From positions 248,001-312,000 of the forward strand of contig NZ_JAGPNM010000004.1 in the NCBI RefSeq assembly GCF_018831085.1: a stretch of 64,000 nt of DNA, in the 5' to 3' direction. A program made the translations under genes and the position numbers. The notes beneath the pieces were generated by a model that did no database searches, was not told the DNA's origin, and was given only the letters and a program-made list of their open reading frames with translations. Positions 28,486 to 37,896 of the stretch are shown here, one piece after another (positions within the stretch are counted from its first letter, which is position 1; each line of letters opens with the position of its first letter). The stretch is from Rheinheimera oceanensis. GTDB taxonomy: Bacteria > Pseudomonadota > Gammaproteobacteria > Enterobacterales > Alteromonadaceae.

Positions 28486-28866
28486 TCACAGCTCATTGCT
28501 CTGTGGGTCACCCAGCATACGTGCAGTTTGTATATTGGCTAACTCGTTAATACTTAAAAGAATAGCTTGCTCAGCCATTTGTTTGACGTCGTTATAGCGC
28601 CGACCGAAATAAGTCTGATATACCCGGCTCTGATTCATTTCTACCCACAAAAAGGTACCCGCTTGCGGGTAAACCTGTTCGTACACCACAACAGTGATAC
28701 CATCGGTGCCTGGCATATCGCGCCAGTAACCGGCATAGTAGTAAGTGAAATCTTTGCCAAAACGCGAAATGGTGCGATCCAGCACCAGCCCTTCCAGCTC
28801 AATATCAGCAGCAGCCAACGGCAAACTAATGCCGCAGGCCAACAACAGAATAAAAAGTAATTTCAT
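28486..28866 (-). CDS. csgE: Curli assembly/export specificity factor
   Basis: A 126-residue periplasmic protein, close to the 129 of E. coli CsgE. The signal peptide ends '...PLAAA', followed by 'DIELEGLVLDRTISRFGKDFTYYY' and 'VYEQVYPQAGTFLWVEMNQSRVYQT', matching CsgE, which caps the CsgG channel on the periplasmic side. The ATG at 28866 gives a proper signal peptide, though its ribosome site is weak. It lies between the major curlin and csgF. Confidence 0.92.
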   Translation of the reverse strand: MKLLFILLLACGISLPLAAADIELEGLVLDRTISRFGKDFTYYYAGYWRDMPGTDGITVVVYEQVYPQAGTFLWVEMNQSRVYQTYFGRRYNDVKQMAEQAILLSINELANIQTARMLGDPQSNEL

Positions 28867-28915
28867 AGCAGGTAATACTGCAGGCTCAGACAGGCAGGCT
28901 GCCTGAGCCAATGCA

Positions 28916-30394
28916 TTAGTTTTGTACTACGATGGCGGTATTAAAATCGCCATTTTGCGTAACACTCATTACATTGCCCTGACCTGCCTGGCTACCCAGT
29001 ATCAGGTTATCACTGCCGTTTTGAGTAATGGCCACCAGGCCATTGTTACCGCTTAATGCAAAATAGCCATTGTCACCGGCAACCCAGTTACCATTACCTG
29101 ACTGCAGGATATCCAGCGTATTGGCATTGCCGGCAATTAATACATCAACCAGGTTAATGTCGCCGTTTTGCTCTACATTGACACTGTTACCATGCACGGC
29201 TACATCGCTGGTTATCAGCAGTTCATTAGCAGATCCTGACTGGTCGATATAAAAATCATTATTATCACCAAGCACATCAACCACAGCGAAGTTTGCATCA
29301 CCTATTTGCTGAATATCGGCACTGTTGCCAGCACCATATAAGCCTGCAGCGGCAATATTGTCATCGCCACGGCTGTATATAGTGGCGCTGTTATCACTGC
29401 CTGCCAGCACCAGCTCTGCTATGTTACCGTCACCGCGCTGGATAACTTCAACGTTATGACCATCGCCGTCAGTGGCAAATAGGGTGGCGTTAAGATTACC
29501 GTTTTGCCAGATATCAATCTGGTTGTCGTTGCCAACCAGGCCAAGCGGAGCTTCAATAAGGTTGCCATCGCCACGTTGATCAATTAACACCATATTTTGC
29601 TCGCCCTGCAGTGGGTCAAGCAGGAATTGGTTGGCATTACCATGCTGATACACATCAACAAGGTTATCGTTGCCAATCAGGTCAGACAGGATAAAAACGT
29701 TGCCATCACCTTGCTGCTGCACAAAGGTGCTGTTGTTGTCACCGTTTACACCAACAATACCGCCAACGTTGGCATTACCGATTTGTTCTGACTCAAAGGT
29801 ATTGCGGTTGCCGGCCAGATTAAACATACCGGCTTCGTTGTTATCGCCAACCTGCACACTGAACAGGCTGTTATCGTTACCACTGAAGCCAGCGTTGGTC
29901 CAGTTAGCAAAACCTTCCTGTGTCGTTTCAACCAAATTACCGTTGCCGGTAATGTTGACAAAAGCTTCGTTCAAATCGCCAAGCTGTAACACCGCCACAT
30001 CATTGATATTACCGGTAATAACTGCTTCAGCAACGTTATAAAATCCGTCTTGCGTCATGCTTGCAGTGTTGTCGTCGCCAACAATATCAATATAGGCAAT
30101 ATGCCAGTCAGTCAGCTGTTCGGTGCGGGTTTGGTTGTCGTTACCGCTGACAAAATGATAAGCCTCCAGCCAAACACCATCCTGCATAGCACTGGCAGTA
30201 TTTATGCTGCCGTTTTGATCAATAACAGCAAGGCTGATTTCGCCGCTTTGCGTCACTTCAGCCAGGTTTCCTTCAACCGCAGCTGCCGATGTTTGGTTAA
30301 TTATAACTTCATTGCTGACAGCCATTGCAGGTGCTGACATCGCCAGCGCAACTGTAAGGCCGAGTATATGTTTACGTGAAATTAAACCTTTCAT
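28916..30394 (-). CDS. csgA: Major curlin subunit, CsgA-like, extra-long repeat form
   Basis: A 492-residue secreted amyloid: signal peptide ending '...SAPAMA' (about residue 25), then nearly all repeats of about 22 residues of the form G-[ND]-x-N-x5-Q-x-G-[DN]-x-N. I count about 19 copies to the C-terminus 'VMSVTQNGDFNTAIVVQN', against five in E. coli CsgA (151 residues). The conserved Gln/Asn positions hold; some copies are degenerate (for example a Ser in place of Gln in one). It is the fibre subunit by position after csgB and by size; several repeats carry Asp/Gly gatekeepers. AGGGAG precedes the ATG. Confidence 0.9.
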   Translation of the reverse strand: MKGLISRKHILGLTVALAMSAPAMAVSNEVIINQTSAAAVEGNLAEVTQSGEISLAVIDQNGSINTASAMQDGVWLEAYHFVSGNDNQTRTEQLTDWHIAYIDIVGDDNTASMTQDGFYNVAEAVITGNINDVAVLQLGDLNEAFVNITGNGNLVETTQEGFANWTNAGFSGNDNSLFSVQVGDNNEAGMFNLAGNRNTFESEQIGNANVGGIVGVNGDNNSTFVQQQGDGNVFILSDLIGNDNLVDVYQHGNANQFLLDPLQGEQNMVLIDQRGDGNLIEAPLGLVGNDNQIDIWQNGNLNATLFATDGDGHNVEVIQRGDGNIAELVLAGSDNSATIYSRGDDNIAAAGLYGAGNSADIQQIGDANFAVVDVLGDNNDFYIDQSGSANELLITSDVAVHGNSVNVEQNGDINLVDVLIAGNANTLDILQSGNGNWVAGDNGYFALSGNNGLVAITQNGSDNLILGSQAGQGNVMSVTQNGDFNTAIVVQN

Positions 30395-30475
30395 CTAATT
30401 CTCCCTAACTCATTGTTGTTTATTAATTTATTTATCTCTTATTGCCGGATAACGCTATAGCCAAGTGAAATACTC

Positions 30476-30877
30476 TCAGTACTGCACAATAGAGATGCGC
30501 TCTCCCACACCGCTTTGCTCAATGGACAATTGTCTGTTGCCCCACTGTTCGACCCGGATCAGGTTGCTTTCACCAGTTTGGATGATGTTGGCAATATTGT
30601 TATTACCGGTTTGCACCAGTTCAGCCTGATGCCCATAGCCGGTTTGTTGCAACAAAATCTGATTTAACACGCCTTGTTGTAACAGCACAGCGTAATGAGC
30701 CTGACCAGACTGGGTAACATCAGCTACATTCAGATCGCCCAATTGTGTGATATCAACACCGCTTGCCAGTGCGTGTCGTTCCAGCAGAGATGTCATTTGC
30801 AACGAGATATCTGCATACACTGAGCTGCTTAACAGCAACAAACTCAATAATGCCAGCTTTTTGTTAATACTATGCAA
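30476..30877 (-). CDS. csgB: Minor curlin / nucleator, CsgB-like
   Basis: A 133-residue secreted protein with signal peptide ending '...SSVYA'. The body holds about five curlin-type repeats ('ITQLGDLNVADVTQSGQAH', 'LLQQTGYGHQAELVQTGNN', 'NIIQTGESNLIRVEQWGN') and a C-terminal 'SIVQY'. Size, order (first gene of the unit) and the shorter repeat set fit CsgB, which nucleates CsgA polymerisation at the cell surface. Distinction from a second CsgA is by position. It is upstream of the long curlin by 81 bp. Confidence 0.88.
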   Translation of the reverse strand: MHSINKKLALLSLLLLSSSVYADISLQMTSLLERHALASGVDITQLGDLNVADVTQSGQAHYAVLLQQGVLNQILLQQTGYGHQAELVQTGNNNIANIIQTGESNLIRVEQWGNRQLSIEQSGVGERISIVQY

Positions 30878-31164
30878 AATACCTACCTCAAATCGTTACG
30901 ACGAAAGTTAGGCTAAAGCACCACGAAAAAGGTGCAATAGGAATAAAGAGCTATTTTTAAAACAATTAATAACACCAGTTAAAATAATATAACCTTTAAT
31001 AAACAAAAATATACAGATTATTATTTACAACTACCCCACCTATTAACCTAGTTAATTTGGCTTATTTTTGTATAAATTGTTTAATAGTTGTTGCATTGCA
31101 TGCTATTCCTATCTGGTGCTAAAAATAAGCATATTTTTCACAATTAATTAATCTGGGGACAGTT
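30878..31164. promoter_or_regulatory. AT-rich divergent control region, curli operon and subtilisin
   Basis: A 287-bp intergenic stretch that is very AT-rich, between csgB (minus) and the S8 peptidase (plus). It should hold promoters for both; several TATAAT-like words occur on both strands and none is decisive. I saw no clear CsgD or other operator. High AT suits silencing by nucleoid proteins. Confidence 0.5.
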
Positions 31165-33654
31165 ATGACTAATAAAAAAATGATCGCACTGGCTGTAGCG
31201 GCAGCCTTGTTATCAGCAAATGCACTGGCTGACACCGCAGCAAGTTCAGCAGAAAATGCTGTACTGGTGATGTTTAAACATGGCGTATCCAAACAAGAAC
31301 GTGAAACTGTTATTCAGCAGCATGGTGCCAGCCTGCGTCAGTTAGACGCGCAAGGCCGCGATATGAAAATGCGCTATGTTGCAGATGGTCGTATTGTTAA
31401 AGTTCAGGTACCTAAAGGGGTTCAGCGTGATCATCTGATCAAGAAACTGGCGTCAAACCCGGCAGTTGAAGTAGCCGAGCCAGATTATCCGTTACATGCT
31501 TTGGCAGTGCCAAATGACCCCAGCTTTGGTGATTTATGGGGCCTGCAAAACACCGGACAAAACGGCGGTACCGCTGGGGCCGATATTAAAGCAGTTGATG
31601 CCTGGGATATCTCGACGGGCAGCCATGACATTATCATTGGTGTAATTGATAGCGGTATGGATTACACCCACCCGGACCTTATAGACAACCGCTGGGTAAA
31701 TCCGGGTAATCTGCCAGGCAGCACTTATGGTTACTCAACGTTAAATGCTGAACAAGATCCGATGGACAGCGACAGCCACGGTACACACGTAGCAGGTACT
31801 ATAGGAGCATCAGGTAATAATGGCATTGGCATTACCGGCGTAAACTGGAGTGTAACCTTATTACCTTGTCAGTTTTTAGGGCCGTTAGGCGGCAGTACTG
31901 CTGGCGCAATTGAGTGTATTAACTATTTTACCGATTTAAAACTCAACCATGGTGTTGATATTAAAGCAACCAATAACTCCTGGGGGGGTGGTGCCTTTTC
32001 TGAAACGTTAAGGGCTGCCATTCAGTCCGGAGGCGATGCCGGTATACTGTTTATTGCCGCAGCAGGTAATAATGGCGCAGATGCCGACAGCACACCAATG
32101 TACCCGGCAGCTTATGATCTTGATGTTATCGTGTCTGTTGCATCTACCGACAGAAATGACAATCTGTCTATTTTCGTCAATGGTGCCTCTAACTATGGTG
32201 CAACCTCGGTAGATCTGGGTGCGCCGGGCTCTGCTATCTTATCTACCGTACCCGGTGGCGGCTATGCCAGCTATTCAGGTACTTCTATGGCATCACCCCA
32301 TGTAGCGGGCGCTGCGGCGCTGTTGTGGTCAGTTAACCCTGATATTACAGCGCTTGAAATGAAGGCCATTCTGATGGATTCAGGCGACAGCCTGCCTGCA
32401 TTAGAAGGTAAAACGGTATCAGGCAAGCGGCTGAATCTGTCCAGTGCCATGGTTGAAGCCGATCCTACCCCGTCATTTAAACTGGCTATCAGCCCGCGTA
32501 CTCAGCAGATTACCGCCGGTGATGCCGCGCAGTATACGCTGGACGTTGGTAATATTGCCGACTGGACAGGTGAAGTTGCACTAAGTGTTGATGTGCAACC
32601 CGCTTTAGACGGCGTCAGCTTGTCTGCCAGCACAGCGCAACCGGGCGATACGGTAACGCTGGACGTTGCAACGTCGGCCGAAACTGACTGGGGTAGCTAT
32701 CAGTTTACTGTTACCGGCGTTGACAGCGCGACCGGTGAGCTGGTGAAATCGGTCAATGCCAGCCTGAGTATACTGCCGCAAGGCTTGCAGGATTACTCTT
32801 TTAGCAACAACACTGCAGTGGCTATTCCGGACAACAATCCTGCCGGTATAGAGAGCATTATTAATGTGCCACAAACCGGCGTGGTGTTTGGTACTGATGT
32901 TGGCGTAAATATTACCCATACCTGGCGCGGAGATCTAATCGTTAAACTGCGCTCGCCAGAGGGCACAGAGCACATGCTGCATAACCGTACCGGCGGCAGT
33001 GCTGACGATTTGATACAAAACTGGCAAGTAGACAGCTTTAACGGCGAAAGCATGCAGGGCGACTGGACGCTGCTAGTGTCTGATAACGCTGGCCTGGATA
33101 CCGGCACCCTCAATAGCTGGACACTGACTCTGACAGCATTATCTGACGATGATACCCCACCCGGCCCCGTGGCACCGGTAGCCGATTTCAGTTTTGTCGC
33201 GTCGGGCTTAACGGTTAATTTTACTGATCTTTCTACCGATGATGATAACGACATCAGCAGCTGGAGCTGGGATTTTGGTGACGGTAATCAGGCCGATACA
33301 GCCAACCCAAGCCATACCTATGCCAGCAGCGGTAGTTATAGTGTTAGCCTGACCACCACTGACAGCACCGGCCTGAGCAACACAGCAGAGAAAACAGTAA
33401 CCGTAACCGACAGCACTATTGTACTTAGCCTGCAACGCTCTGTACGTACCCGCACCGGTTCAACCATTGTTGATCTGCGCTGGACAGGCGCATCCGGTGA
33501 GTTAGATCTGTTCCGCGATGGTCAATTGGTAGACACTATTGATAACAGCGGCAGCTACCGTGATCGTTTTAACTCACAAGCTGCAACGGTAACATACAAG
33601 ATTTGTCTGGCAGGTACAGATGCTTGTTCAGCCGATTTAACCGTTAACTTCTGA
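31165..33654 (+). CDS. Secreted subtilisin-like serine protease (S8) with P-domain and PKD domain
   Basis: An 829-residue secreted protease. Order: signal peptide ending '...NALA' (about 22); I9 propeptide (about 30-110); S8 catalytic domain with D162 ('VIDSGMDYTHPDL'), H205 ('SHGTHVAGTIG') and S374 ('SGTSMASPHVAGAA'); a linker domain; a proprotein-convertase P-domain (about 535-665, 'HTWRGDLIVKLRSPEGTEHML'); a PKD domain (about 675-750, 'SWSWDFGDGNQADTANPSHTY'); and a C-terminal beta module with a Cys pair. All three catalytic residues are present. It is likely an extracellular enzyme of type II secretion style. Its neighbour csgB is divergent. Monocistronic, UUCG terminator. Confidence 0.93.
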   Translation: MTNKKMIALAVAAALLSANALADTAASSAENAVLVMFKHGVSKQERETVIQQHGASLRQLDAQGRDMKMRYVADGRIVKVQVPKGVQRDHLIKKLASNPAVEVAEPDYPLHALAVPNDPSFGDLWGLQNTGQNGGTAGADIKAVDAWDISTGSHDIIIGVIDSGMDYTHPDLIDNRWVNPGNLPGSTYGYSTLNAEQDPMDSDSHGTHVAGTIGASGNNGIGITGVNWSVTLLPCQFLGPLGGSTAGAIECINYFTDLKLNHGVDIKATNNSWGGGAFSETLRAAIQSGGDAGILFIAAAGNNGADADSTPMYPAAYDLDVIVSVASTDRNDNLSIFVNGASNYGATSVDLGAPGSAILSTVPGGGYASYSGTSMASPHVAGAAALLWSVNPDITALEMKAILMDSGDSLPALEGKTVSGKRLNLSSAMVEADPTPSFKLAISPRTQQITAGDAAQYTLDVGNIADWTGEVALSVDVQPALDGVSLSASTAQPGDTVTLDVATSAETDWGSYQFTVTGVDSATGELVKSVNASLSILPQGLQDYSFSNNTAVAIPDNNPAGIESIINVPQTGVVFGTDVGVNITHTWRGDLIVKLRSPEGTEHMLHNRTGGSADDLIQNWQVDSFNGESMQGDWTLLVSDNAGLDTGTLNSWTLTLTALSDDDTPPGPVAPVADFSFVASGLTVNFTDLSTDDDNDISSWSWDFGDGNQADTANPSHTYASSGSYSVSLTTTDSTGLSNTAEKTVTVTDSTIVLSLQRSVRTRTGSTIVDLRWTGASGELDLFRDGQLVDTIDNSGSYRDRFNSQAATVTYKICLAGTDACSADLTVNF

Positions 33655-33677
33655 TCGCAACGTTAAAAATATCTGCA

Positions 33678-33700
33678 GGCGGCTTCGGCCGCCTTTTTTA
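33678..33700 (+). terminator. Terminator of the subtilisin gene
   Basis: AGGCGGC/GCCGCCT stem with a TTCG tetraloop (33678-33695) followed by TTTTTA. Confidence 0.92.
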
Positions 33701-33772
33701 TTTGCAGTTCTGCATTGCAGAGGTAGTATGAGCCAACGGTATAGTGTTTTCCGCTCACAGCAGTAAGGAGCC

Positions 33773-34684
33773 ATGGTGTTAACTCAGTTGCATAATGTAG
33801 AGCAAAGCCTTAATCAGGTGATTTTGGGAAAAAGCAGCCAGATCCGGCTGGCGCTATGCTGCCTGCTGGCAGAAGGCCATTTGCTGCTGGAAGATTTACC
33901 CGGTATGGGAAAAACCACCCTGGCGCATGCTCTGGCAAATAGCCTCGGCCTTAGTTACCGCCGGGTACAATTTACCAGCGATTTACTGCCCGGCGATTTA
34001 GTCGGCATGAACATTTACGATGCCCGGTCACAACAATTCCGCTTTCAGGCCGGTCCGGTATTCAGCCAGGTATTGCTGGCCGACGAAATAAACCGTGCCA
34101 GCCCGAAAACACAAAGCGCATTGCTCGAAGCCATGGAAGAAAAACAAGTGTCTGTCGATGGTGAGACCCGCGCCCTGCCCACGCCGTTTTTTGTTATTGC
34201 CACCCAAAATCCGTTATTTCATGCCGGCACTTCTGCACTGCCAGAATCACAGCTGGACCGTTTTATGTTTCGCCTGTCGCTGGGATTTCCCGATCATCAG
34301 GCTGAACATCAGTTATTACAGCGCGACAGCAGTACTTCGCGGCTGGAGCTGTTAACCGAGCAACTGAATACTGAACAGCTGCGAGCCTTACAGCAACAAG
34401 TGCCCAAAGTAGCCGCATCAGATGCGCTGATTGATTATTTATTGGCACTGGTTAACAGCAGCCGCCATCGCAGCGATATGTTGCCATTATCACCGCGAGC
34501 ATCAAAAGCTATTTTGCGTGCCGCCAAAGCGTTCGCCTTAATTAACCAACGTGATTATGTTACCGCAGCAGATGTACAGCAGGTGTTTCCTTATGTGGCT
34601 GAACACCGCCTGGCGCCCGCGTCGGATGCACAGGAGAGCCGTTTAAGCCAGTTGCTGCTATTACAGACACCATGCCCAATCTGA
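33773..34684 (+). CDS. MoxR-type AAA+ ATPase
   Basis: A 303-residue AAA+ protein: Walker A 'EDLPGMGKTTLA', Walker B 'VLLADEINRA', sensor-like 'FFVIATQNP', then the MoxR C-terminal lid. MoxR ATPases act as chaperones for metal or cofactor insertion and are encoded next to DUF58 and transglutaminase genes, as here. AAGGAG is only two bases from ATG 33773 but five from GTG 33776, so GTG may be the real start. It overlaps the next gene by 13 bp, marking an operon of three. Confidence 0.92.
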   Translation: MVLTQLHNVEQSLNQVILGKSSQIRLALCCLLAEGHLLLEDLPGMGKTTLAHALANSLGLSYRRVQFTSDLLPGDLVGMNIYDARSQQFRFQAGPVFSQVLLADEINRASPKTQSALLEAMEEKQVSVDGETRALPTPFFVIATQNPLFHAGTSALPESQLDRFMFRLSLGFPDHQAEHQLLQRDSSTSRLELLTEQLNTEQLRALQQQVPKVAASDALIDYLLALVNSSRHRSDMLPLSPRASKAILRAAKAFALINQRDYVTAADVQQVFPYVAEHRLAPASDAQESRLSQLLLLQTPCPI

Positions 34685-35652
34685 TGTTAAAACAGCGGCT
34701 ATATCAGCGATACTGGCAACTGCTCAGCCACTATCTGGATAAGCGCCAACCGGCTGCAGATAAGGTCCGGCTGGTGCAAAAACTGATTTTTATTCTGCCA
34801 ACCCGCTATGGCTGGTGGTTTGTGTTATTAATTGCGCTGTTATATTTGTTGGGTACTAACTATCAGAACAACCTGATCTTATTGTTGTGTTATTTACTGC
34901 TGAGTGTGTTTTTGGTCAGTATTGTGCTGGTTTACCAGAATATGAGTGGCTTAACACTGCAGTGCCGCCATGCTGCAGAAGGCTTTGCCGGTACAAAAAC
35001 CACTGTGGCGGTAAACCTTAGCAGTGATAAAAAGCACTTTATGCTGAATATGCATTTTGTCCAGCCCTATAACACCAATCCCTATAACACAAAGCAGAAT
35101 GAAACCGTACTGTTAAGCCAGCCCGCTACAACAGCATCACTAAACCTTGTGGGTACAAAGCGTGGCAAATACGCCCTGCCACGCATCAAAATAACCAGCC
35201 AGTATCCGTTCGGTTTATGGCGTGCCTGGAGCTATGTTGCACTGGCGCAATACTATTGGGTTTACCCCAGCCCCGATGCCGATAAATCTGCGGTTAACCT
35301 CTCATCAGATGCTGCCAGCCAACAGGCTAAAACCGATGCCGGTGAAACACTGGCACCTTACCGCGCCGGCGACAGTGTGCGGCATATGGTATGGAAACGC
35401 CTGGCCCGCGACCCGGCGAACCCGGTTGTCAGGCAACAACACTTTTCGGCTCAGGCAGAGCCAAGCTGGGTGGTCGTGCCGGCGTTGTCAGGCGACGCTT
35501 TAGAGCGTGCACTACGTTATGCCTGCCAGCAATTATTGCAACTGGAGCAATCCGGCAGCAGTTACGGGCTTAAATTGCCAGCACTGACACTGCCGCAGGC
35601 AAAGGGCCCGCAGCATTTACAGCGCTGCCTGCAGGAGCTGGCACTGTGCTGA
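34672..35652 (+). CDS. DUF58 domain membrane protein
   Basis: A 326-residue protein with two adjacent transmembrane helices near residues 45-90, a beta-rich central region and the DUF58 segment in 'YRAGDSVRHMVWKRLARDPANPVVRQQH' (about 230-258). Members have a vWA-like fold and are partners of MoxR ATPases. Translation is coupled to the gene before it (13-bp overlap) and to the gene after it (7-bp overlap). The function beyond this partnership is not known. Confidence 0.88.
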   Translation: MPNLMLKQRLYQRYWQLLSHYLDKRQPAADKVRLVQKLIFILPTRYGWWFVLLIALLYLLGTNYQNNLILLLCYLLLSVFLVSIVLVYQNMSGLTLQCRHAAEGFAGTKTTVAVNLSSDKKHFMLNMHFVQPYNTNPYNTKQNETVLLSQPATTASLNLVGTKRGKYALPRIKITSQYPFGLWRAWSYVALAQYYWVYPSPDADKSAVNLSSDAASQQAKTDAGETLAPYRAGDSVRHMVWKRLARDPANPVVRQQHFSAQAEPSWVVVPALSGDALERALRYACQQLLQLEQSGSSYGLKLPALTLPQAKGPQHLQRCLQELALC

Positions 35653-37601
35653 CCCAACAGATGCTGCAACAAAAAAAGTTACTGCTTTGCTGGGCAGCCA
35701 TTCAGCTTTCGTTGTTACTGCTATTGCAACAGGCGTTTGCCGGCTGGGTTATTGCCATATTTGCCTTGTTACTGCTATACCGGTTGCTGAGTATATTTCA
35801 AGCCAAAGCGGCGGTTAGCCTTAAACTGGTAAATCTGCTGGCAGGTATTATCGCCATAACATTTTTTTTGCAGCTCCGCCAAGCCGGTGTACTGCACTTT
35901 ATGCTGCAAATTTTGCTATTGGCAGCCATCGCCCGCCTATTGGCTTTGCAGCATTTATACGAAGCCCGCCAACTGGTGTGGGTACATTACTTTCTGATCG
36001 CCTGTTGCTTTATTCTGCATCAGGACATGCTGATAGCCCTGCTTATTTTTCTGGTGTTTGCTGCTAACCTGTACAGTCACTACCGGCTGTTTTCGCCCTC
36101 TGTCAGCCGTTTAAACTGGCGGCAGAGCGGCCGCAGCTTACTGATTATTCTGCCACTGTGGCTGGCAATGTTTTTGCTGTTCCCCCGCCTGCCACCATTC
36201 TGGCAGATCCCCAATGCTAACATTGCCAGTACCGGCCTTAGCGATACACTGGATCCGGGCAGCATAGAGCAACTGGTGCAGGATGACAGCCTGGCATTCC
36301 GGGTCGAGTTTGACGGTGCCCTGCCACCCCGGCAGCAGCTGTACTGGCGCGCCAGGCTATACGAAGATTTTGATGGCAGACGCTGGCAGGTAAATGCGCT
36401 GCGGCAAAATGCCAGCCGCCAGCGCGCGCCTGACAATGCTGCAGATAGCAGCCTGAGTTACCGTGTTATTGCTGAGGCCAGCCAGCAAACCGGCTTATTT
36501 GCTTTAGCTACCCCGGTTACCAGCAGCAGTAATGTTTTTATCAGCCCGGGCGGCCTGTTAAGCAGCAGCAAACCGGTAAGCCAGCGGTTAAGTTATCAGG
36601 TAAGCGGCAGCCTTATACCCGTTATGCTGATATCTGAGCAGGAGCAACAACTTAACCTGCGCACAGCAGCGGGTAACCCGCAGACACAGCAATTTGCCTA
36701 TCAGCTTAAGCAGCAGTATCCACAAAGCCATGCTCTGGTGCAGGCTCTGGCTGAGCATTTTCGCCAGCAACCGTTTTATTACAGCCTTACCCCGCCACCG
36801 CTTGGCAGCAACAGTATTGATGCCTTTTTGTTTGACAGCCGTACCGGCTTTTGCAGCCATTATGCGTCGGCCAGCGCCGTTATTCTGCGCCATGCCGGTA
36901 TTGCGGCACGGGTGGTTGGTGGCTATCAGGGGGGTAACTGGCACCCGCAGCAAGGTTATCTGGCGGTACGGCAGCGCGAAGCACATGCCTGGGTAGAGTA
37001 TCTTGATAACGGCGTATGGCAGCCATTTGATCCAACCGCAGCGGTAGCGCCTGAGCGCATTCTGAATAGCCTGGACTCTGCCTTACCGGAAGATCAGCGC
37101 GCTTTACTGGATCCGGGTTGGCGCCAGCTGGCTTTGCTGCAAAATGTGCGGCAACAGCTGATGCATCTCGACTATTACTGGTCGGTATGGGTACTGGGGT
37201 TTAATGAAAACAGCCAGCAGCAGCTGTGGCACAACCTATACCGCCACTTGCCTGCTATTGCTTATGCGGTGGCTGTTCTGTTTAGTATTATTATTGTATT
37301 GCTGTTGTATTACCGTTTAACCCGAAGCAGCACTGGCAATACGCCAGAGGCAACAAAACAGCTGTATCGTTATCTGGGCAAGGCACTGGCAGCAAAACCG
37401 CCATCGCTATCTGTTTCAGCATTTTTACTGCAGTACGTCAGCCATTCCCCGGGGCAGAATGTATGCCTTAAGCAGTTAACTGCACTATACGAGCAGGCAT
37501 TATATAAAGAAGATGCAGTGGCACTTAAGCAATTGAAACAATACCTTCAGTGCCACAAAGCAGAGTTAGGCCGGTTGCGCCGCGCCATTAAGAATACGTA
37601 A
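35646..37601 (+). CDS. Transglutaminase-like membrane protein (TgpA/DUF3488 type)
   Basis: A 651-residue protein: about six N-terminal membrane helices, a periplasmic transglutaminase-like domain with the triad region in 'RTGFCSHYASASAVILRHAGIAARVVGGYQ' (Cys403), 'REAHAWVEYLDN' (His) and 'WQPFDPTAAVAP' (Asp), another membrane helix near residue 550, and a cytoplasmic tail. P. aeruginosa TgpA is essential and has this architecture; the substrate is unknown. GTG 35646 has CAGGAG upstream; ATG 35661 is the alternative. Last gene of the MoxR-DUF58-transglutaminase operon. Confidence 0.92.
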   Translation: MLTQQMLQQKKLLLCWAAIQLSLLLLLQQAFAGWVIAIFALLLLYRLLSIFQAKAAVSLKLVNLLAGIIAITFFLQLRQAGVLHFMLQILLLAAIARLLALQHLYEARQLVWVHYFLIACCFILHQDMLIALLIFLVFAANLYSHYRLFSPSVSRLNWRQSGRSLLIILPLWLAMFLLFPRLPPFWQIPNANIASTGLSDTLDPGSIEQLVQDDSLAFRVEFDGALPPRQQLYWRARLYEDFDGRRWQVNALRQNASRQRAPDNAADSSLSYRVIAEASQQTGLFALATPVTSSSNVFISPGGLLSSSKPVSQRLSYQVSGSLIPVMLISEQEQQLNLRTAAGNPQTQQFAYQLKQQYPQSHALVQALAEHFRQQPFYYSLTPPPLGSNSIDAFLFDSRTGFCSHYASASAVILRHAGIAARVVGGYQGGNWHPQQGYLAVRQREAHAWVEYLDNGVWQPFDPTAAVAPERILNSLDSALPEDQRALLDPGWRQLALLQNVRQQLMHLDYYWSVWVLGFNENSQQQLWHNLYRHLPAIAYAVAVLFSIIIVLLLYYRLTRSSTGNTPEATKQLYRYLGKALAAKPPSLSVSAFLLQYVSHSPGQNVCLKQLTALYEQALYKEDAVALKQLKQYLQCHKAELGRLRRAIKNT

Positions 37602-37814
37602 CGCCGTTTGCAGATGCTCGGCACAATGGATACCCAGATCGGTTAAGTAACCGCCGTCTTCCTGTGTTACCAGCCCTTTTTCGTACAGACGCTTTATGGC
37701 TGCCAGCGTATCTGTATCGGCCGATTTGTGCACTTTAATCCCTTCCATGGCACTGTCCAGATTAAACAAGGTTAACACGTGAATTTCAGCATTAAGTTGT
37801 GGTGATATTGGCAT
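37566..37814 (-). CDS. TIGR02647-type small conserved protein
   Basis: An 82-residue protein with the features of the TIGR02647 family seen in Pseudomonas and Alteromonadales: 'LNAEIHVLTLFNLDSAMEGIKVHKSA', then 'IKRLYEKGLVTQEDGGYLTDLGIHCAEHLQTAL', which looks like a winged-helix segment. Its role is unknown, though DNA binding has been suggested from the fold. Its 3' end overlaps the end of the transglutaminase gene by 36 bp, convergently. The family recognition is from memory of the pattern. Confidence 0.7.
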   Translation of the reverse strand: MPISPQLNAEIHVLTLFNLDSAMEGIKVHKSADTDTLAAIKRLYEKGLVTQEDGGYLTDLGIHCAEHLQTALRILNGAAQPA

Positions 37815-37896
37815 AGGTGCGTTCCTGCTCTGTTGTTTTACTCACCATAGCTGGCCTTTGGCTAAAAGCAAAGTTCTGATGTTAAATACGGCAGTA

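Noticed and set aside
28916-30394. Repeat-rich DNA that could look like a CRISPR array
   Set aside because: The periodicity is in codons for curlin repeats of variable DNA sequence, not identical repeats with unique spacers.
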